From contig NZ_JAAMNH020000001.1 in assembly GCF_011065935.2 (NCBI RefSeq), positions 4,423,001 to 4,487,000 on the forward strand: DNA of 64,000 nt. Direction: 5' to 3'. Positions 46,083-55,314 of the stretch are shown here, one piece after another. Origin of the DNA: Clostridium estertheticum (lineage in GTDB: Bacteria > Bacillota > Clostridia > Clostridiales > Clostridiaceae). Position 1 is the first letter of the stretch; each line of letters opens with the position of its first letter. A program made the translations under genes and the position numbers. The notes beneath the pieces are model-generated. The model was not told the DNA's origin. It searched no databases and saw only the letters and a program-made list of their open reading frames with translations.

Positions 46083-46523
46083 TTAAGTAAATCTTAGCTG
46101 AACCAAGGCAGTTTTATCCATAACTCTTATTACAATTAAACTATAGGAATCTTTTTTGTTTATGTCTTGTATAATCTTTAAAAATTTTTCATTTAACATC
46201 ATTAATTTAATACCTGTTTTACTTTGAATTTCATAACCCTTTGAACCTTTTACTATAAATAGATTGTCCCAGGGCTGAGGAATATATTCACTAAAATTTA
46301 TCTCGAAAATTATTCCTTCTTTCTGAAGTAATCTTATTAGACTATTATATTCATCATGTAACACATCATTTGTACATTTTAATTTTTGCACTGCTGAATT
46401 ATTATTCTCTAAAAAATTATTTTGCTGCATTATTTCTAATTCATATTGTGCTTTTTTAAGGTCTAGCTTCTTTATTTTATTCTTAATTGTCTCTAAATAG
46501 TAGTTATTGGTGCTTTTATCCAT
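46083..46523 (-). CDS. Hypothetical coiled-coil protein, 146 aa
   Basis: Residues 8-75 are predicted coiled coil (YLETIKNKIKKLDLKKAQYELEIMQQNNFLENNNSAVQKLK). The rest is a small mixed domain (GIIFEINFSEYIPQPWDNLFIVKGSKGYEIQSKTGIKLMMLNEKFLKIIQDI). No family recognised. It is divergently arranged with a second coiled-coil gene 59 bp away. Confidence 0.7.
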   Translation of the reverse strand: MDKSTNNYYLETIKNKIKKLDLKKAQYELEIMQQNNFLENNNSAVQKLKCTNDVLHDEYNSLIRLLQKEGIIFEINFSEYIPQPWDNLFIVKGSKGYEIQSKTGIKLMMLNEKFLKIIQDINKKDSYSLIVIRVMDKTALVQLRFT

Positions 46524-46582
46524 TAACTTTACCTTGCCTTTCTTAGCATTCTTTAGGTAGAATATAATCGAGGTGATTATAT

Positions 46583-46891
46583 ATGAATGAATTTATAGAT
46601 TGGATTATTTCCAACTTAAAATATGTTGGTAAAAAAAATAAACTATTTCTAATGGAATTTTATAATAAAATAAACCTTTTAATCAATAATAATTTTACTT
46701 TAAGCAAAATGTATAAACCAATTATCAAAGAAAAAACGGACATAAACAAAAAACTTCAAAAAACACTGAGGGTTTTAGATAATAAAAATAAGGAAGTTCA
46801 AAAAAACATGTTAAAACTTGAAAATCAAAATACACTATTACAATCTAAAATATCTATAATCCAAGACCTCATGACCAAAAGACACGACTAA
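46583..46891 (+). CDS. Hypothetical coiled-coil protein, 102 aa
   Basis: Lys/Asn-rich helical protein, MNEFIDWIISNLKYVGKK at the N-terminus. A long coiled coil covers residues 45-98 (KEKTDINKKLQKTLRVLDNKNKEVQKNMLKLENQNTLLQSKISIIQDLM). The ATG follows GAGGTGATT. No family recognised; it faces away from the 46083-46523 gene across a short shared promoter region. Confidence 0.65.
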   Translation: MNEFIDWIISNLKYVGKKNKLFLMEFYNKINLLINNNFTLSKMYKPIIKEKTDINKKLQKTLRVLDNKNKEVQKNMLKLENQNTLLQSKISIIQDLMTKRHD

Positions 46892-47054
46892 TTATTAATA
46901 AAGTGTTGCAATAATAACAAACATTTCCCAATCAATAATATACTTATCTTTTGTTAATACTATAATGAGGCACAAACAAATAAATTGCAAGAGTATATTC
47001 TTGTTGTTTATATAGTATGCCTAATCTAACAATCTTAAAGCGAGGTGTTTCATA

Positions 47055-48521
47055 TTGTTTGATAGTATGTGCCAAGATAAGCATTACAAAAATTTATTTA
47101 ATGGTGATTGGGTTACGTCTAATAATACCATAGATATTTTCTCTCCTGTAGACAACCATTTAGTAGGTAAAATACCAGCTACGAACAAAGACGAAGCTAA
47201 TATGGTTATTGCAAATTCAAAAGCTTCTCAAAAGATTTGGGCTAATATGGCCATTAGCTCTCGTGCATCAATTTTGCATAAAGCGGCTGATTTACTTGAT
47301 GAAAATGTTGATTACTTATCTTACATTATGCAAGTAGAAATTGCTAAAGACAAACATTCCTGCATTGCTGAGATAAAAAGGACTGCTGATTTTATAAGAT
47401 TTACTGCTGATGCTGGTAAAAATTTAGAAGGTGAAACTATAGGTGCTGATAATTTTCCCGGTTTTAAGAAAAACAAAATCTCCTTCGTCACCAAAGTCCC
47501 AGTTGGCGTTGTCCTTGCAATTTCCCCCTTTAATTACCCTATTAATCTTGCTGCTTCTAAAATAGCCCCAGCCCTTATCGGTGGAAATAGTGTAATTTTA
47601 AAGCCTTCCACTCAAGGAGCTATTAGCTCACTCCATCTAGCAGCAATTTTTCATGAAGCTGGAGTTCCACATGGAGTTTTAAACACAATAACAGGAAAAG
47701 GCTCCGAAATAGGTGATTATTTAGTAACCCACAAGGATATTAATTTTATAAATTTTACTGGAAGTACGCAGGTAGGAAAGCATATAGCTGTAATTGCTGG
47801 TATGGTACCTATGATTATGGAACTTGGTGGCAAAGATGCAGCTATAATCCTCAGCGATGCAGATATTGAAAGTGCTGGAGAAGATATCGTTACAGGTGCC
47901 TTTAGCTATTCTGGCCAAAGATGCACCGCTGTTAAAAGAGTTTTAGTTATAAATGATGTTGCAGATAACCTCATAAGTGAATTAATGAAAAATATCAAAT
48001 TACTTAAAGTAGGAAATCCAGAAGATGGCTCCGAGATAACCCCACTCATAGATAACAAAGCTGCAGACTTTGTTCAAGAGCTCATTGACGATGCCATACA
48101 CCATGGTGCAACGTTATTATGTGGAAATAAGCGAATTAATAATCTTATTTACCCAACCTTATTTGATAACGTTACTACAGATATGAGGCTCGCTTGGGAG
48201 GAACCCTTTGGCCCAGTACTCCCAGTTATTAGAGTTAAAGACATTGAGGAAGCTATTGAAATAGCTAACAGATCTGAATATGGTCTTCAAACCTCTATTT
48301 ATACTAAAAATATAGATGATGCCTTTAATATCGCGAGTAGACTGGAGGTAGGCACCGTTCAAATTAATAATAAACCCGAAAGAGGGCCTGACCATTTTCC
48401 TTTTTCTGGAACAAAATCCTCTGGTATGGGTACCCAAGGCATAAGATATAGTATTGAAGCTATGACTAGATCAAAAGCTACAGTTTTGCTTATAAATCCA
48501 TCACAAAATTTAAAGAAGTAG
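47055..48521 (+). CDS. gapN: NADP-dependent non-phosphorylating glyceraldehyde-3-phosphate dehydrogenase
   Basis: 488-aa aldehyde dehydrogenase superfamily enzyme that oxidises glyceraldehyde 3-phosphate to 3-phosphoglycerate and makes NADPH. It shows ISPFNYPINLAASKIAPALIGGNSVILKPS (cofactor), FTGSTQVGKHIA, the catalytic Glu in MELGGKDAAIIL and the catalytic Cys in FSYSGQRCTAVKRV. The C-terminal QINNKPERGPDHFPFSGTKSSG is characteristic of GapN. The start is a TTG at 47055, 7 nt after GAGGTG. In clostridia that lack an oxidative pentose phosphate branch this enzyme is a main NADPH source. Confidence 0.9.
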   Translation: MFDSMCQDKHYKNLFNGDWVTSNNTIDIFSPVDNHLVGKIPATNKDEANMVIANSKASQKIWANMAISSRASILHKAADLLDENVDYLSYIMQVEIAKDKHSCIAEIKRTADFIRFTADAGKNLEGETIGADNFPGFKKNKISFVTKVPVGVVLAISPFNYPINLAASKIAPALIGGNSVILKPSTQGAISSLHLAAIFHEAGVPHGVLNTITGKGSEIGDYLVTHKDINFINFTGSTQVGKHIAVIAGMVPMIMELGGKDAAIILSDADIESAGEDIVTGAFSYSGQRCTAVKRVLVINDVADNLISELMKNIKLLKVGNPEDGSEITPLIDNKAADFVQELIDDAIHHGATLLCGNKRINNLIYPTLFDNVTTDMRLAWEEPFGPVLPVIRVKDIEEAIEIANRSEYGLQTSIYTKNIDDAFNIASRLEVGTVQINNKPERGPDHFPFSGTKSSGMGTQGIRYSIEAMTRSKATVLLINPSQNLKK

Positions 48522-48545
48522 CTTTTAATTAAAAGCTACTTCTTT
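48512..48545. terminator. Bidirectional terminator of gapN and plsC
   Basis: Perfect 15-bp stem (48512-48526 with 48531-48545), loop AATT. The left arm covers the gapN stop codon; the right arm ends 2 bp before the plsC stop. Confidence 0.88.
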
Positions 48546-48547
48546 CA

Positions 48548-49276
48548 TTATTTCTTCTCATTTTCCACATTTATATTTGTTTGGATTATATTTTTTACTA
48601 ATTCTGAAATCTCCGCTTTTTCTTCCTTTGACATTTTATCCATATATATAGGTTTGTCTATTATAAGCTTTGCATTAGCCTTTTTAACTTTTCCGTTATT
48701 ACCTTCCATGGCTTTATTTGTATCATAAAAGGTTATAGGAATAATGGGTACCCCTGCTTTTATTGCGAGCCTCATGCTACCCTTCTTAAATTCCCCCATA
48801 TTATTACTTCTACTTCTAGTACCTTCTGGAAAAATAATCATAGAATATCCATTTTTTAAATTTTCAACACCCTCTGAAATTGATTTTAAAGCCTCTCTTG
48901 GATTTTCTCTATCCATAAATACAGAATGAATTTGCCTCATCCAATAGCTCATTACTGGTATTTTTTCCATTTCCTTTTTAGCAACTGCTCCTGTGAGTCT
49001 ATCCATACTAGATAATATCACTGGTATATCAAGATTACTTTGGTGATTTCCAACAAAAACACAAGGTTCATTTGGTATGTTTTCTTTTCCTATCACAGTT
49101 AAATTCAAACCTGCAATCCTAATTACAAAATTAGACCAATCCCTAACTACCTTAGATAGATACGCATCCACCTCTTCTGTAGTTTTATGCTTTTTTAAGC
49201 TATTAAGTTGTACTTCCTTAAAACCTTTCCCAATCAAATCAATAATAAGACGCAAATAAAAATATACCGTTCTCAT
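48548..49276 (-). CDS. plsC: 1-acyl-sn-glycerol-3-phosphate acyltransferase
   Basis: 242-aa membrane-bound acyltransferase that adds the second acyl chain to lysophosphatidic acid. Block I is FVGNHQSNLDIPVI (NHxxxxD), block III is SMIIFPEGTRSRSNNMGEFKKGSMRLA and block IV is AGVPIIPITF. An N-terminal hydrophobic segment, VYFYLRLIIDLIGK, anchors it. Length fits. Confidence 0.92.
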   Translation of the reverse strand: MRTVYFYLRLIIDLIGKGFKEVQLNSLKKHKTTEEVDAYLSKVVRDWSNFVIRIAGLNLTVIGKENIPNEPCVFVGNHQSNLDIPVILSSMDRLTGAVAKKEMEKIPVMSYWMRQIHSVFMDRENPREALKSISEGVENLKNGYSMIIFPEGTRSRSNNMGEFKKGSMRLAIKAGVPIIPITFYDTNKAMEGNNGKVKKANAKLIIDKPIYMDKMSKEEKAEISELVKNIIQTNINVENEKK

Positions 49277-49477
49277 ATCTCTGTTCCTTTCATTTTAAGA
49301 TTAAATTATAAATACAACTATAATTATACTAGTTAATAGCCCTTAATTCAAATTTTTCCACTTAAGAATAAGTAAAGTGTAATTCGAAGCATGGTTTTTT
49401 CTTAAATATTGATATTTTTTTATTTAAGTGGATAAAATTATTTATGTACTTAAAATACTATATAGGAGATTAATCAT

Positions 49478-50356
49478 ATGCCAAAGAAACCCTGGTTAAA
49501 ATATGCCTTAATTTGCTCTTTATTAGTTTTCCTAACTATATCTATAGCTATAGTTGTAATTTATAAAAATAATATAAAAACCACCATAAACTTGGAAAAC
49601 AAAATGGTCACTCATTTTATTGATGTAGGACAGGGTGATTGTATCCTTATTCAAGTAAATAACAAAAACCTATTAATTGATAGTGGTACCAGCGATTCAA
49701 ATACAGAATTAATTAGGTATCTAAAAAATAATAACATTACAAAACTGGACTACATAATTGCAACTCATCCCCATGATGATCACATAGGGGGTATGGCTAG
49801 TGTAATTAGAGCTTTTAAAGTGGGTGAATTTTATGCTCCTAAAGCTACATCTTCCTCCCAATCCTTTGAAGATATGATTAGAGCTTTAAAAAGTAAAGGT
49901 CTTAAAATAAAAATAGCTAAACCTAATATAACATTAGATTTAGGACCGGGTGTCACCTGTCTTATGCTATCACCTAATAGAACCACCTACAAAGACACTA
50001 ATAATTACTCCTGCGTCCTAAAGGTATCTTATAAAAATTCAACTTCTTTGTTTACAGGTGATATCCAAAAACTAAGTGAGGATGAGATATTAGATAAAGG
50101 TTATAATTTAAAAGCTGAAGTTCTTAAAGTAGCTCATCATGGTAGTAATTCATCCACCACGCAAGAATTTTTAAATAGAGTTTCACCAAAAATTGCGGTA
50201 ATAAGCTGTGGAGCCTATAATAGTTATGGTCATCCAAATAGTGAAACCCTAGATAAGCTTAAAAAATTAAATTGCATTATCTATAGAACTGATTTAGATA
50301 AAAATATTGTACTCATAAGCGATGGTATAACTACAAGTAGATTTGGAGGAAACTGA
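49478..50356 (+). CDS. ComEC-like metallo-beta-lactamase fold hydrolase, membrane-anchored
   Basis: 292 aa. Residues 8-30 are an N-terminal membrane anchor (YALICSLLVFLTISIAIVVIY). The metallo-hydrolase domain starts MVTHFIDVGQGDCILIQVNNKNLLIDSG and has the metal motif IIATHPHDDHIGGM. Later ligands are in SLFTGDIQ (Asp) and VLKVAHHGSNSSTTQEFL, ending SYGHPNSETL. This is the stand-alone form of the ComEC C-terminal domain, likely extracytoplasmic and acting on nucleic acid or phosphodiesters; the substrate is inferred. Confidence 0.87.
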   Translation: MPKKPWLKYALICSLLVFLTISIAIVVIYKNNIKTTINLENKMVTHFIDVGQGDCILIQVNNKNLLIDSGTSDSNTELIRYLKNNNITKLDYIIATHPHDDHIGGMASVIRAFKVGEFYAPKATSSSQSFEDMIRALKSKGLKIKIAKPNITLDLGPGVTCLMLSPNRTTYKDTNNYSCVLKVSYKNSTSLFTGDIQKLSEDEILDKGYNLKAEVLKVAHHGSNSSTTQEFLNRVSPKIAVISCGAYNSYGHPNSETLDKLKKLNCIIYRTDLDKNIVLISDGITTSRFGGN

Positions 50357-50390
50357 CACCGCTCTAGGTCCCATATACCTCCATCTATCT

Positions 50391-52841
50391 CTAATCTTCT
50401 TTCCAGATATCTTCTAAATTTATCATATTTAGCGAATGCACTTTCAACCCTTTAATTTTATTATTAAGTGCGTAGGAAACACATATATGTGATAAGAAAA
50501 TATATGGTGCATCTTCAACCATCTCTTTTTCTATGTTGCACATAAGTTCTCTATATTTATAAGGATTTCTACTTTTCTTAGCTAAATCTAGCATTTCCAT
50601 TAATCTAGGGTTATTGTAGGTATTCTTAATAGAAGTATTATTTATATCTATTAAGGGTTCTATGAAATTATCAGCTGTGCCTGAGTCTCCGAGCCACCCA
50701 TATAGTTGCATATCATAATTCCCACTTTGTTTACTGTAAGTCTCAGCATCTAATTCTATTACATTTAAGGTTATTCCAATTTCCTTCAGGTTGATTCCAA
50801 TTATATTAGCCAACATATATTGTAGTCCATTTTTATTTTCATTTATAGTTACTGGAAAGCTTAATGTACCAGAACTAATGTTATTTTTTTTCATAAGTTC
50901 CTTCGCCTTATTTAAATCTCTCCTATAACCCACTAATGTACTATTATCAATAATACTTGTTGGGAATATTCCTTTTGCAGCTATTTCAGTATTCGCTAAC
51001 CCCTCCACTATAATTTTTTCCTTATCAATACAATAATTAATGGCTTGTCTTAAGCTTTTATTCCTTATTAACACGTTATTACTCTTAAAATTAAATAGTA
51101 TAAATCTAGATCCTATACATTCTGTTCTTTTTATTTCATAACCTGCATTTGCTACCTTACTTATATTATTAGCGCTTACCTCAACATAGTCTAATTCATT
51201 CTTTAAAAAATCATCAATACTATTGTCAATTCCCCCTCTAACAATAATTTCATCCATTAGTGCCTCACCTAGTGGATAATCCTTAACTTTTTTTAAAATT
51301 AATTGTTTATTTTCTATGTCCTGCTTGAAAAATTCATAAGGTCCTGCACCCACTGGATTAGAATTTAAATTATTTATTTCCTCTTTGCACAATATTGAAC
51401 AAGAACAGTGTGCTAAATTGTTTACAAAAGAGCTATAGGGATACTCTAGTACTATCTTTAGGTTATAATCACCCTTAAGGACTATACCTTCTACTTCAGA
51501 CTTTTTCCCCGAATAAAAATCTTCTGCTCCCTTAATAAAGGATAAAAACCATCTGTTAGGCGAATCTAATTTCTTGCTTAATAATCTCTCATAGGAATAC
51601 TTAATATCTTTTGAAGTTATGTTCCTTCCATTGTGAAATTTCATATTTTTTCTCAAATTAAAATTCCAAGTAATATCATCATCTTCAACATGCCAATTTT
51701 TAGCTAGTGCTCCAATAACTTCTGTACCTATTCCAAACTGAACCATACCAATGTTAATAGGCGATATTGATTTTGTAGTAGCTATCTCTATTGCCATAGC
51801 TGGATCAAAATTCTTTGCCTGGGCTGAGTACATAGTGAAAGTAGATTTTGTAGCTAACTCCTCATTACTATTAAACTGACTAAGTTCATTTAAATTTTTT
51901 ATTGTGTCTTTAAGAATGTTCAATGAGGCCTTTTGTCTATCTACATTAACTGATATGTTTTCATTAAAGTTTTTTACCCTAACAGATGCTAGTACCATAT
52001 CATTTATTACAGATGTCATATATTCATTTTTATTTGACTGTTCTTTAACTGCATATGCAATGTTCTGTGATATTGTTTTAGTGTCCTCTACGGATTTCAT
52101 CATATAATCTATAGCTTTGCCAGCATCCTTAGCTGTATTAGTACTATCTACAACCTTTGTAATGCCTTCCATAATTATATCTAAAGTCTCATCAGTTACT
52201 TTACTAATATCTAAAATAATATTATCTATTTCATTTGCTGAAATAGAACTGTTCTCTGCTAATTTTTTAACCTCTCCAGCAACTACTGAGAATCCTCGTC
52301 CTGCATCCCCTGCCCTTGCTGCCTCGATATTTGCATTTAGAGATAGTAGATGTGTAGTTTTAGCAATGCCTTTTATAGTACCCACAATACCTTTAATTTT
52401 ATTTGATTTTTCCACAAGTTCCATCATAATGGATCTCATATTTTCTACTGTTCTCTGAACATTTTGTATACTCTCCATAACATTTACTACTGACTGTTGC
52501 CCAAAAACTGCTTTTTCTAATGTACTATCTATAATAGTTATTGTTTCATCTACTTTAGCATTCACTTCTTTAGAAAACTCGCTAACTTCAAAGGAAGCTC
52601 GAACCGTTTTTTCTATATGATTATTTTGCCTATCCATTTCCATATTAATATCTTCTACAGATTTAAGTAGTATCTCAGTTACGTCTAAAGACTCTTCCAC
52701 ATCCTTGTCAGCCTTCATAGTTATAAGTTTTTGATATTTTTGGCGGTTAACAATCTTTGTTAATTGTCCCCTATCAATTAACCCAATTTCATTTTGCTCT
52801 GCCTCTTTATACATTAATGATTGTTTTTTAAAAAGCATCAT
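50391..52841 (-). CDS. Cytosolic chemoreceptor signalling domain fused to a DppA-type solute-binding domain
   Basis: About 816 aa. Residues 50-330 form an MCP signalling coiled coil with the conserved hairpin tip (TIKGIAKTTHLLSLNANIEAARAGDAGRGFSVVAGEVKKLAENSS). Residues from about 345 to the end are an SBP_bac_5 domain (AKNFDPAMAIEIATTKSISPINIGMVQFGIG, WNFNLRKNMKFHNGRNITSKDIKYSYERLLS, LRQAINYCIDKEKIIVEGL, GLQYMLANIIGINLKEIGITLNVIELD). There is no signal peptide and no transmembrane helix, so both domains would be cytosolic. The start is chosen at the ATG pair after GGGGGG (52841 or 52838); an upstream TTG lacks a ribosome site. No oppBCDF-type genes lie next to it. Confidence 0.88.
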   Translation of the reverse strand: MMLFKKQSLMYKEAEQNEIGLIDRGQLTKIVNRQKYQKLITMKADKDVEESLDVTEILLKSVEDINMEMDRQNNHIEKTVRASFEVSEFSKEVNAKVDETITIIDSTLEKAVFGQQSVVNVMESIQNVQRTVENMRSIMMELVEKSNKIKGIVGTIKGIAKTTHLLSLNANIEAARAGDAGRGFSVVAGEVKKLAENSSISANEIDNIILDISKVTDETLDIIMEGITKVVDSTNTAKDAGKAIDYMMKSVEDTKTISQNIAYAVKEQSNKNEYMTSVINDMVLASVRVKNFNENISVNVDRQKASLNILKDTIKNLNELSQFNSNEELATKSTFTMYSAQAKNFDPAMAIEIATTKSISPINIGMVQFGIGTEVIGALAKNWHVEDDDITWNFNLRKNMKFHNGRNITSKDIKYSYERLLSKKLDSPNRWFLSFIKGAEDFYSGKKSEVEGIVLKGDYNLKIVLEYPYSSFVNNLAHCSCSILCKEEINNLNSNPVGAGPYEFFKQDIENKQLILKKVKDYPLGEALMDEIIVRGGIDNSIDDFLKNELDYVEVSANNISKVANAGYEIKRTECIGSRFILFNFKSNNVLIRNKSLRQAINYCIDKEKIIVEGLANTEIAAKGIFPTSIIDNSTLVGYRRDLNKAKELMKKNNISSGTLSFPVTINENKNGLQYMLANIIGINLKEIGITLNVIELDAETYSKQSGNYDMQLYGWLGDSGTADNFIEPLIDINNTSIKNTYNNPRLMEMLDLAKKSRNPYKYRELMCNIEKEMVEDAPYIFLSHICVSYALNNKIKGLKVHSLNMINLEDIWKED

Positions 52842-53141
52842 AGTCCCCCCATTCTTCCTAGTATTCAACCCTAGTATTCAATCCTGGTATTTTTTATATT
52901 TATCCATATAATAACATAATATTCAAACTTATTCCAGTTCCCTTTCATACTATTTGTAAAAATATATAAGTTCACGAACTCTATTGTATTTTTAAGCATA
53001 AAAAAATAACCAGCGTAATAGCTAATTATTTTTTAAAAATTCTTTTTAATATATTACTTTTAATTTAGGCTATGTTAGACATAAATAGTGATATTGTATA
53101 TATTTTTGCAGAATGTGTCATAATAAGGTGATAAATACATT

Positions 53142-53357
53142 CATGAGGTGGCCAAGGGAGAGGTCTGCCCTCATTGTAATTCAACTCATGTTTTAAGAAT
53201 GGCAAGTTAAATGGTAAGCGAAACCTTTGTAGCCGAGTCGTTCAAGGGTAATCATAAAAAAAGTGGTATAAGCAATGAACAGATATGTGTAGCCACAGCA
53301 ATTGATAGAAACAATAATATTATCCTTGAAATGGTATGTAAGGGCAGGGTTGTTTGA
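53142..53357 (+). pseudogene. IS1595-family transposase remnant
   Basis: A zinc-ribbon piece (GEVCPHCNSTHVLRMAS, stop) is joined to part of the catalytic domain (VSETFVAESFKGNHKKSGISNEQICVATAIDRNNNIILEMVCKGRVV, stop). SETF.AESFKGNH is typical of IS1595 DDE transposases. The regions before, between and after these pieces are missing, so it is inactive. Confidence 0.75.
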
Positions 53358-53362
53358 AATCT

Positions 53363-53407
53363 ATGTTATAATTAGTATATAAATAAACTATAATTTAGTA
53401 AACACTT
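53363..53407 (+). repeat. 45-bp dispersed repeat, copy 2 (promoter-like)
   Basis: 93% identical to 4184-4228. It lies between the transposase remnant and the passenger gene and contains CTATAATTT, a likely -10 for the DUF2127 gene. Confidence 0.7.
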
Positions 53408-53467
53408 GTAAAATATGATGAAGCAAAGATTATTTATATGTGCGAGCGTTTATATGGAGGTAATATT

Positions 53468-53962
53468 TTGAATAATATATTAAATAAAAGAAATATACAT
53501 GCCAGTTTCCATATTGGGTTGATTGTAAAGAGTTTATACGATATAGGAGAAGTGTTATGTGGTATTTTGTTGATTTTTCTAACACCTGAAAGAATGAGTA
53601 AACTCATAACATTTATATCAAAAAATGAGTTATATGAAGACCCGAATGACTTTATAATGAATTATCTTGTTTCTTTTAGCCATGTATTCTCAATCAGTAT
53701 GCAACATTTTACATCGTTTTATTTATTGACGCATGGGACAGTTAAAATTCTTATTTTAATTCTTTTGTGGAGAAAAAAGATATGGGCATATCCTATGTCT
53801 TGTGTAATATTCATGGCTTTTATTGTTATCCAAATGCAACATTTCATCCAAACTCATTCCATTATGCTTTTGGCTTTAACACTAATTGATGTTGTAATGA
53901 TTGTACTGACCATTTTAGAATATAGAAATATTAAAACAGATAAAGTTAACAATGCAGTATAA
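53468..53962 (+). CDS. DUF2127 membrane protein, IS passenger
   Basis: 164 aa with four transmembrane helices (about residues 15-40, 65-90, 92-112 and 120-150). The N-terminal SFHIGLIVKSLYDIGEVLCGILLIFL and central QHFTSFYLLTHGTVKILILILLWRKKIWAYP fit DUF2127. The TTG at 53468 is chosen because GGAGGTAAT lies just upstream. Unlike the transposase beside it, this gene is open and intact, which suggests selection after the element was immobilised. Function unknown. Confidence 0.78.
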   Translation: MNNILNKRNIHASFHIGLIVKSLYDIGEVLCGILLIFLTPERMSKLITFISKNELYEDPNDFIMNYLVSFSHVFSISMQHFTSFYLLTHGTVKILILILLWRKKIWAYPMSCVIFMAFIVIQMQHFIQTHSIMLLALTLIDVVMIVLTILEYRNIKTDKVNNAV

Positions 53963-54050
53963 GCATTATCTGAGGTTGTGTTGTTTTACAGTTTTCTTAT
54001 ATAGTTCATCAATTATAAATTTACGATACTTTAATAATAAGGAAACGTTT

Positions 54051-54079
54051 ATTGGCTTGTCTATTTACGACAAGCCAAT
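54051..54079 (+). terminator. Terminator of the passenger gene
   Basis: ATTGGCTTGTC (54051-54061) pairs with GACAAGCCAAT (54069-54079), followed by TTTATAT. It lies inside the right end of the IS1595-type element. Confidence 0.8.
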
Positions 54080-54139
54080 TTTATATAGTTTATCCTCAAT
54101 ATTGTCTAACATAGCCTAAAATTAAGCCAAAAATAACAA

Positions 54140-54216
<77 letters not shown>

Positions 54217-54505
54217 ATGATAACCTTATCATACAGGGACTTTTTAAGTATAGTACCTATCTTTTGTCTTGTCAACACTTTTCTATATTTTCTGTCAATT
54301 TATCACCTGCCGCACTTACAACAGTAGTTAAATAGTCAGTATTAACTTTCTCCTACGTGTCTTGCAAGCGAACTTGAAACTGGAAATTATATAAGAAAAT
54401 TACTAATTAATGAATTATATTTTTAAATTCTGCTTTCATAAATAACCTTCAAGGAATAATAATTACTGATGTAAAGAATACTATAAAATATGGAGGATGT
54501 TAATT

Positions 54506-54964
54506 ATGAAGAAAAAAATAATTATAGCACTATTATTTGCAAGCCTTATATGTATGCAACTTCCATCATATAGTGTTTATGCAATTACAAATAAACCACT
54601 TCAACATTCAAAGGAAGAATTATATCAAGATATTTTTTGCTCTCTGCTTATGCCATATATACAGAAATCTGTTGGTGATTATTATACAAAATTTCTAACT
54701 GATATACCAGGAGTTGACCCTTGGAATATTGATATTTTAAGTGTTGAAAGACCTAATGGTTATCGTACATTTGTTTTTGTGATTAAAATGGAGGTAATCC
54801 CATATGTTGGACCACATCTTGGTGTAGGAGTTGACCGTATTACAATTACTGTGGATGGAACTGGTGAAGTAAAGGTAACTAAATTTGAACATATTAGTAG
54901 TTATTATTTAGAGTTACCTCCTAATTATCAAGATATTATAAAAAAAGATATTAAAACTAATTAA
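54506..54964 (+). CDS. Secreted DUF3888 protein
   Basis: 152 aa. The signal peptide is MKKKIIIALLFASLICMQLPSYSVYA with cleavage after the VYA. The mature part reads KEELYQDIFCSLLMPYIQKSVGDYYTKFLTDIPGVDPWNIDILSVERP and VIPYVGPHLGVGVDRITITVDGTGEVKVTKFEHI, the DUF3888 pattern found in sporulating Firmicutes. The ATG at 54506 lies 9 nt from GGAGG; an ATG at 54497 abuts it. Function unknown. Confidence 0.82.
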   Translation: MKKKIIIALLFASLICMQLPSYSVYAITNKPLQHSKEELYQDIFCSLLMPYIQKSVGDYYTKFLTDIPGVDPWNIDILSVERPNGYRTFVFVIKMEVIPYVGPHLGVGVDRITITVDGTGEVKVTKFEHISSYYLELPPNYQDIIKKDIKTN

Positions 54965-55012
54965 CAATTTAATATTACGAAATATTATTTTAAAGCGAAT
55001 TAATAAATAAAA

Positions 55013-55052
55013 GTAGCAGAAGTTATAATATTATAACCCCTGCTATTTTCTT
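55013..55052 (+). terminator. Terminator of the DUF3888 gene
   Basis: GCAG..GTTATAAT pairs with ATTATAAC..CTGC, then ATTTTCTTT. A second hairpin (AAAAGGCATAT with ATATGCCTTT) occurs at 55141-55178. No gene is seen in 54965-55556. Confidence 0.7.
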
Positions 55053-55314
55053 TGCTAAAATACATATTATTTCATGGGCTAATTATTATGTAGATTATAG
55101 AATAAAAAACCTTTTATTTCTATGCGCGACAACGCAGATAAAAAGGCATATTTAATAAAAATTCTTAGATATGCCTTTATTTATGCGAGCTCCTATCATC
55201 AACGCTTATCTACCGCATATAAGATTTTTATACAATAGCTATTCAAGATATAATTAAAATCAAATACAAAGATTTTTAAATCTATTGTTCGGAGTATGAG
55301 ATTTGAATTAAATA

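Larger units (their letters stand above)
53068..54116 (+). mobile_element. Decayed IS1595-type element with a passenger gene
   Basis: Perfect 14-bp terminal inverted repeats: GGCTATGTTAGACA (53068-53081) and TGTCTAACATAGCC (54103-54116). Between them lie a transposase remnant and an intact DUF2127 gene. IS1595-family elements are known to carry passenger genes. I see no exact 8-bp target duplication; the flanks are AT-rich and partly palindromic. It sits about 25 bp from a tRNA-Ile gene. Confidence 0.78.

Noticed and set aside
52116..52458. 113-codon plus-strand frame inside the MCP domain
   Set aside because: Antisense shadow of the Ala-rich MCP tip coding sequence.
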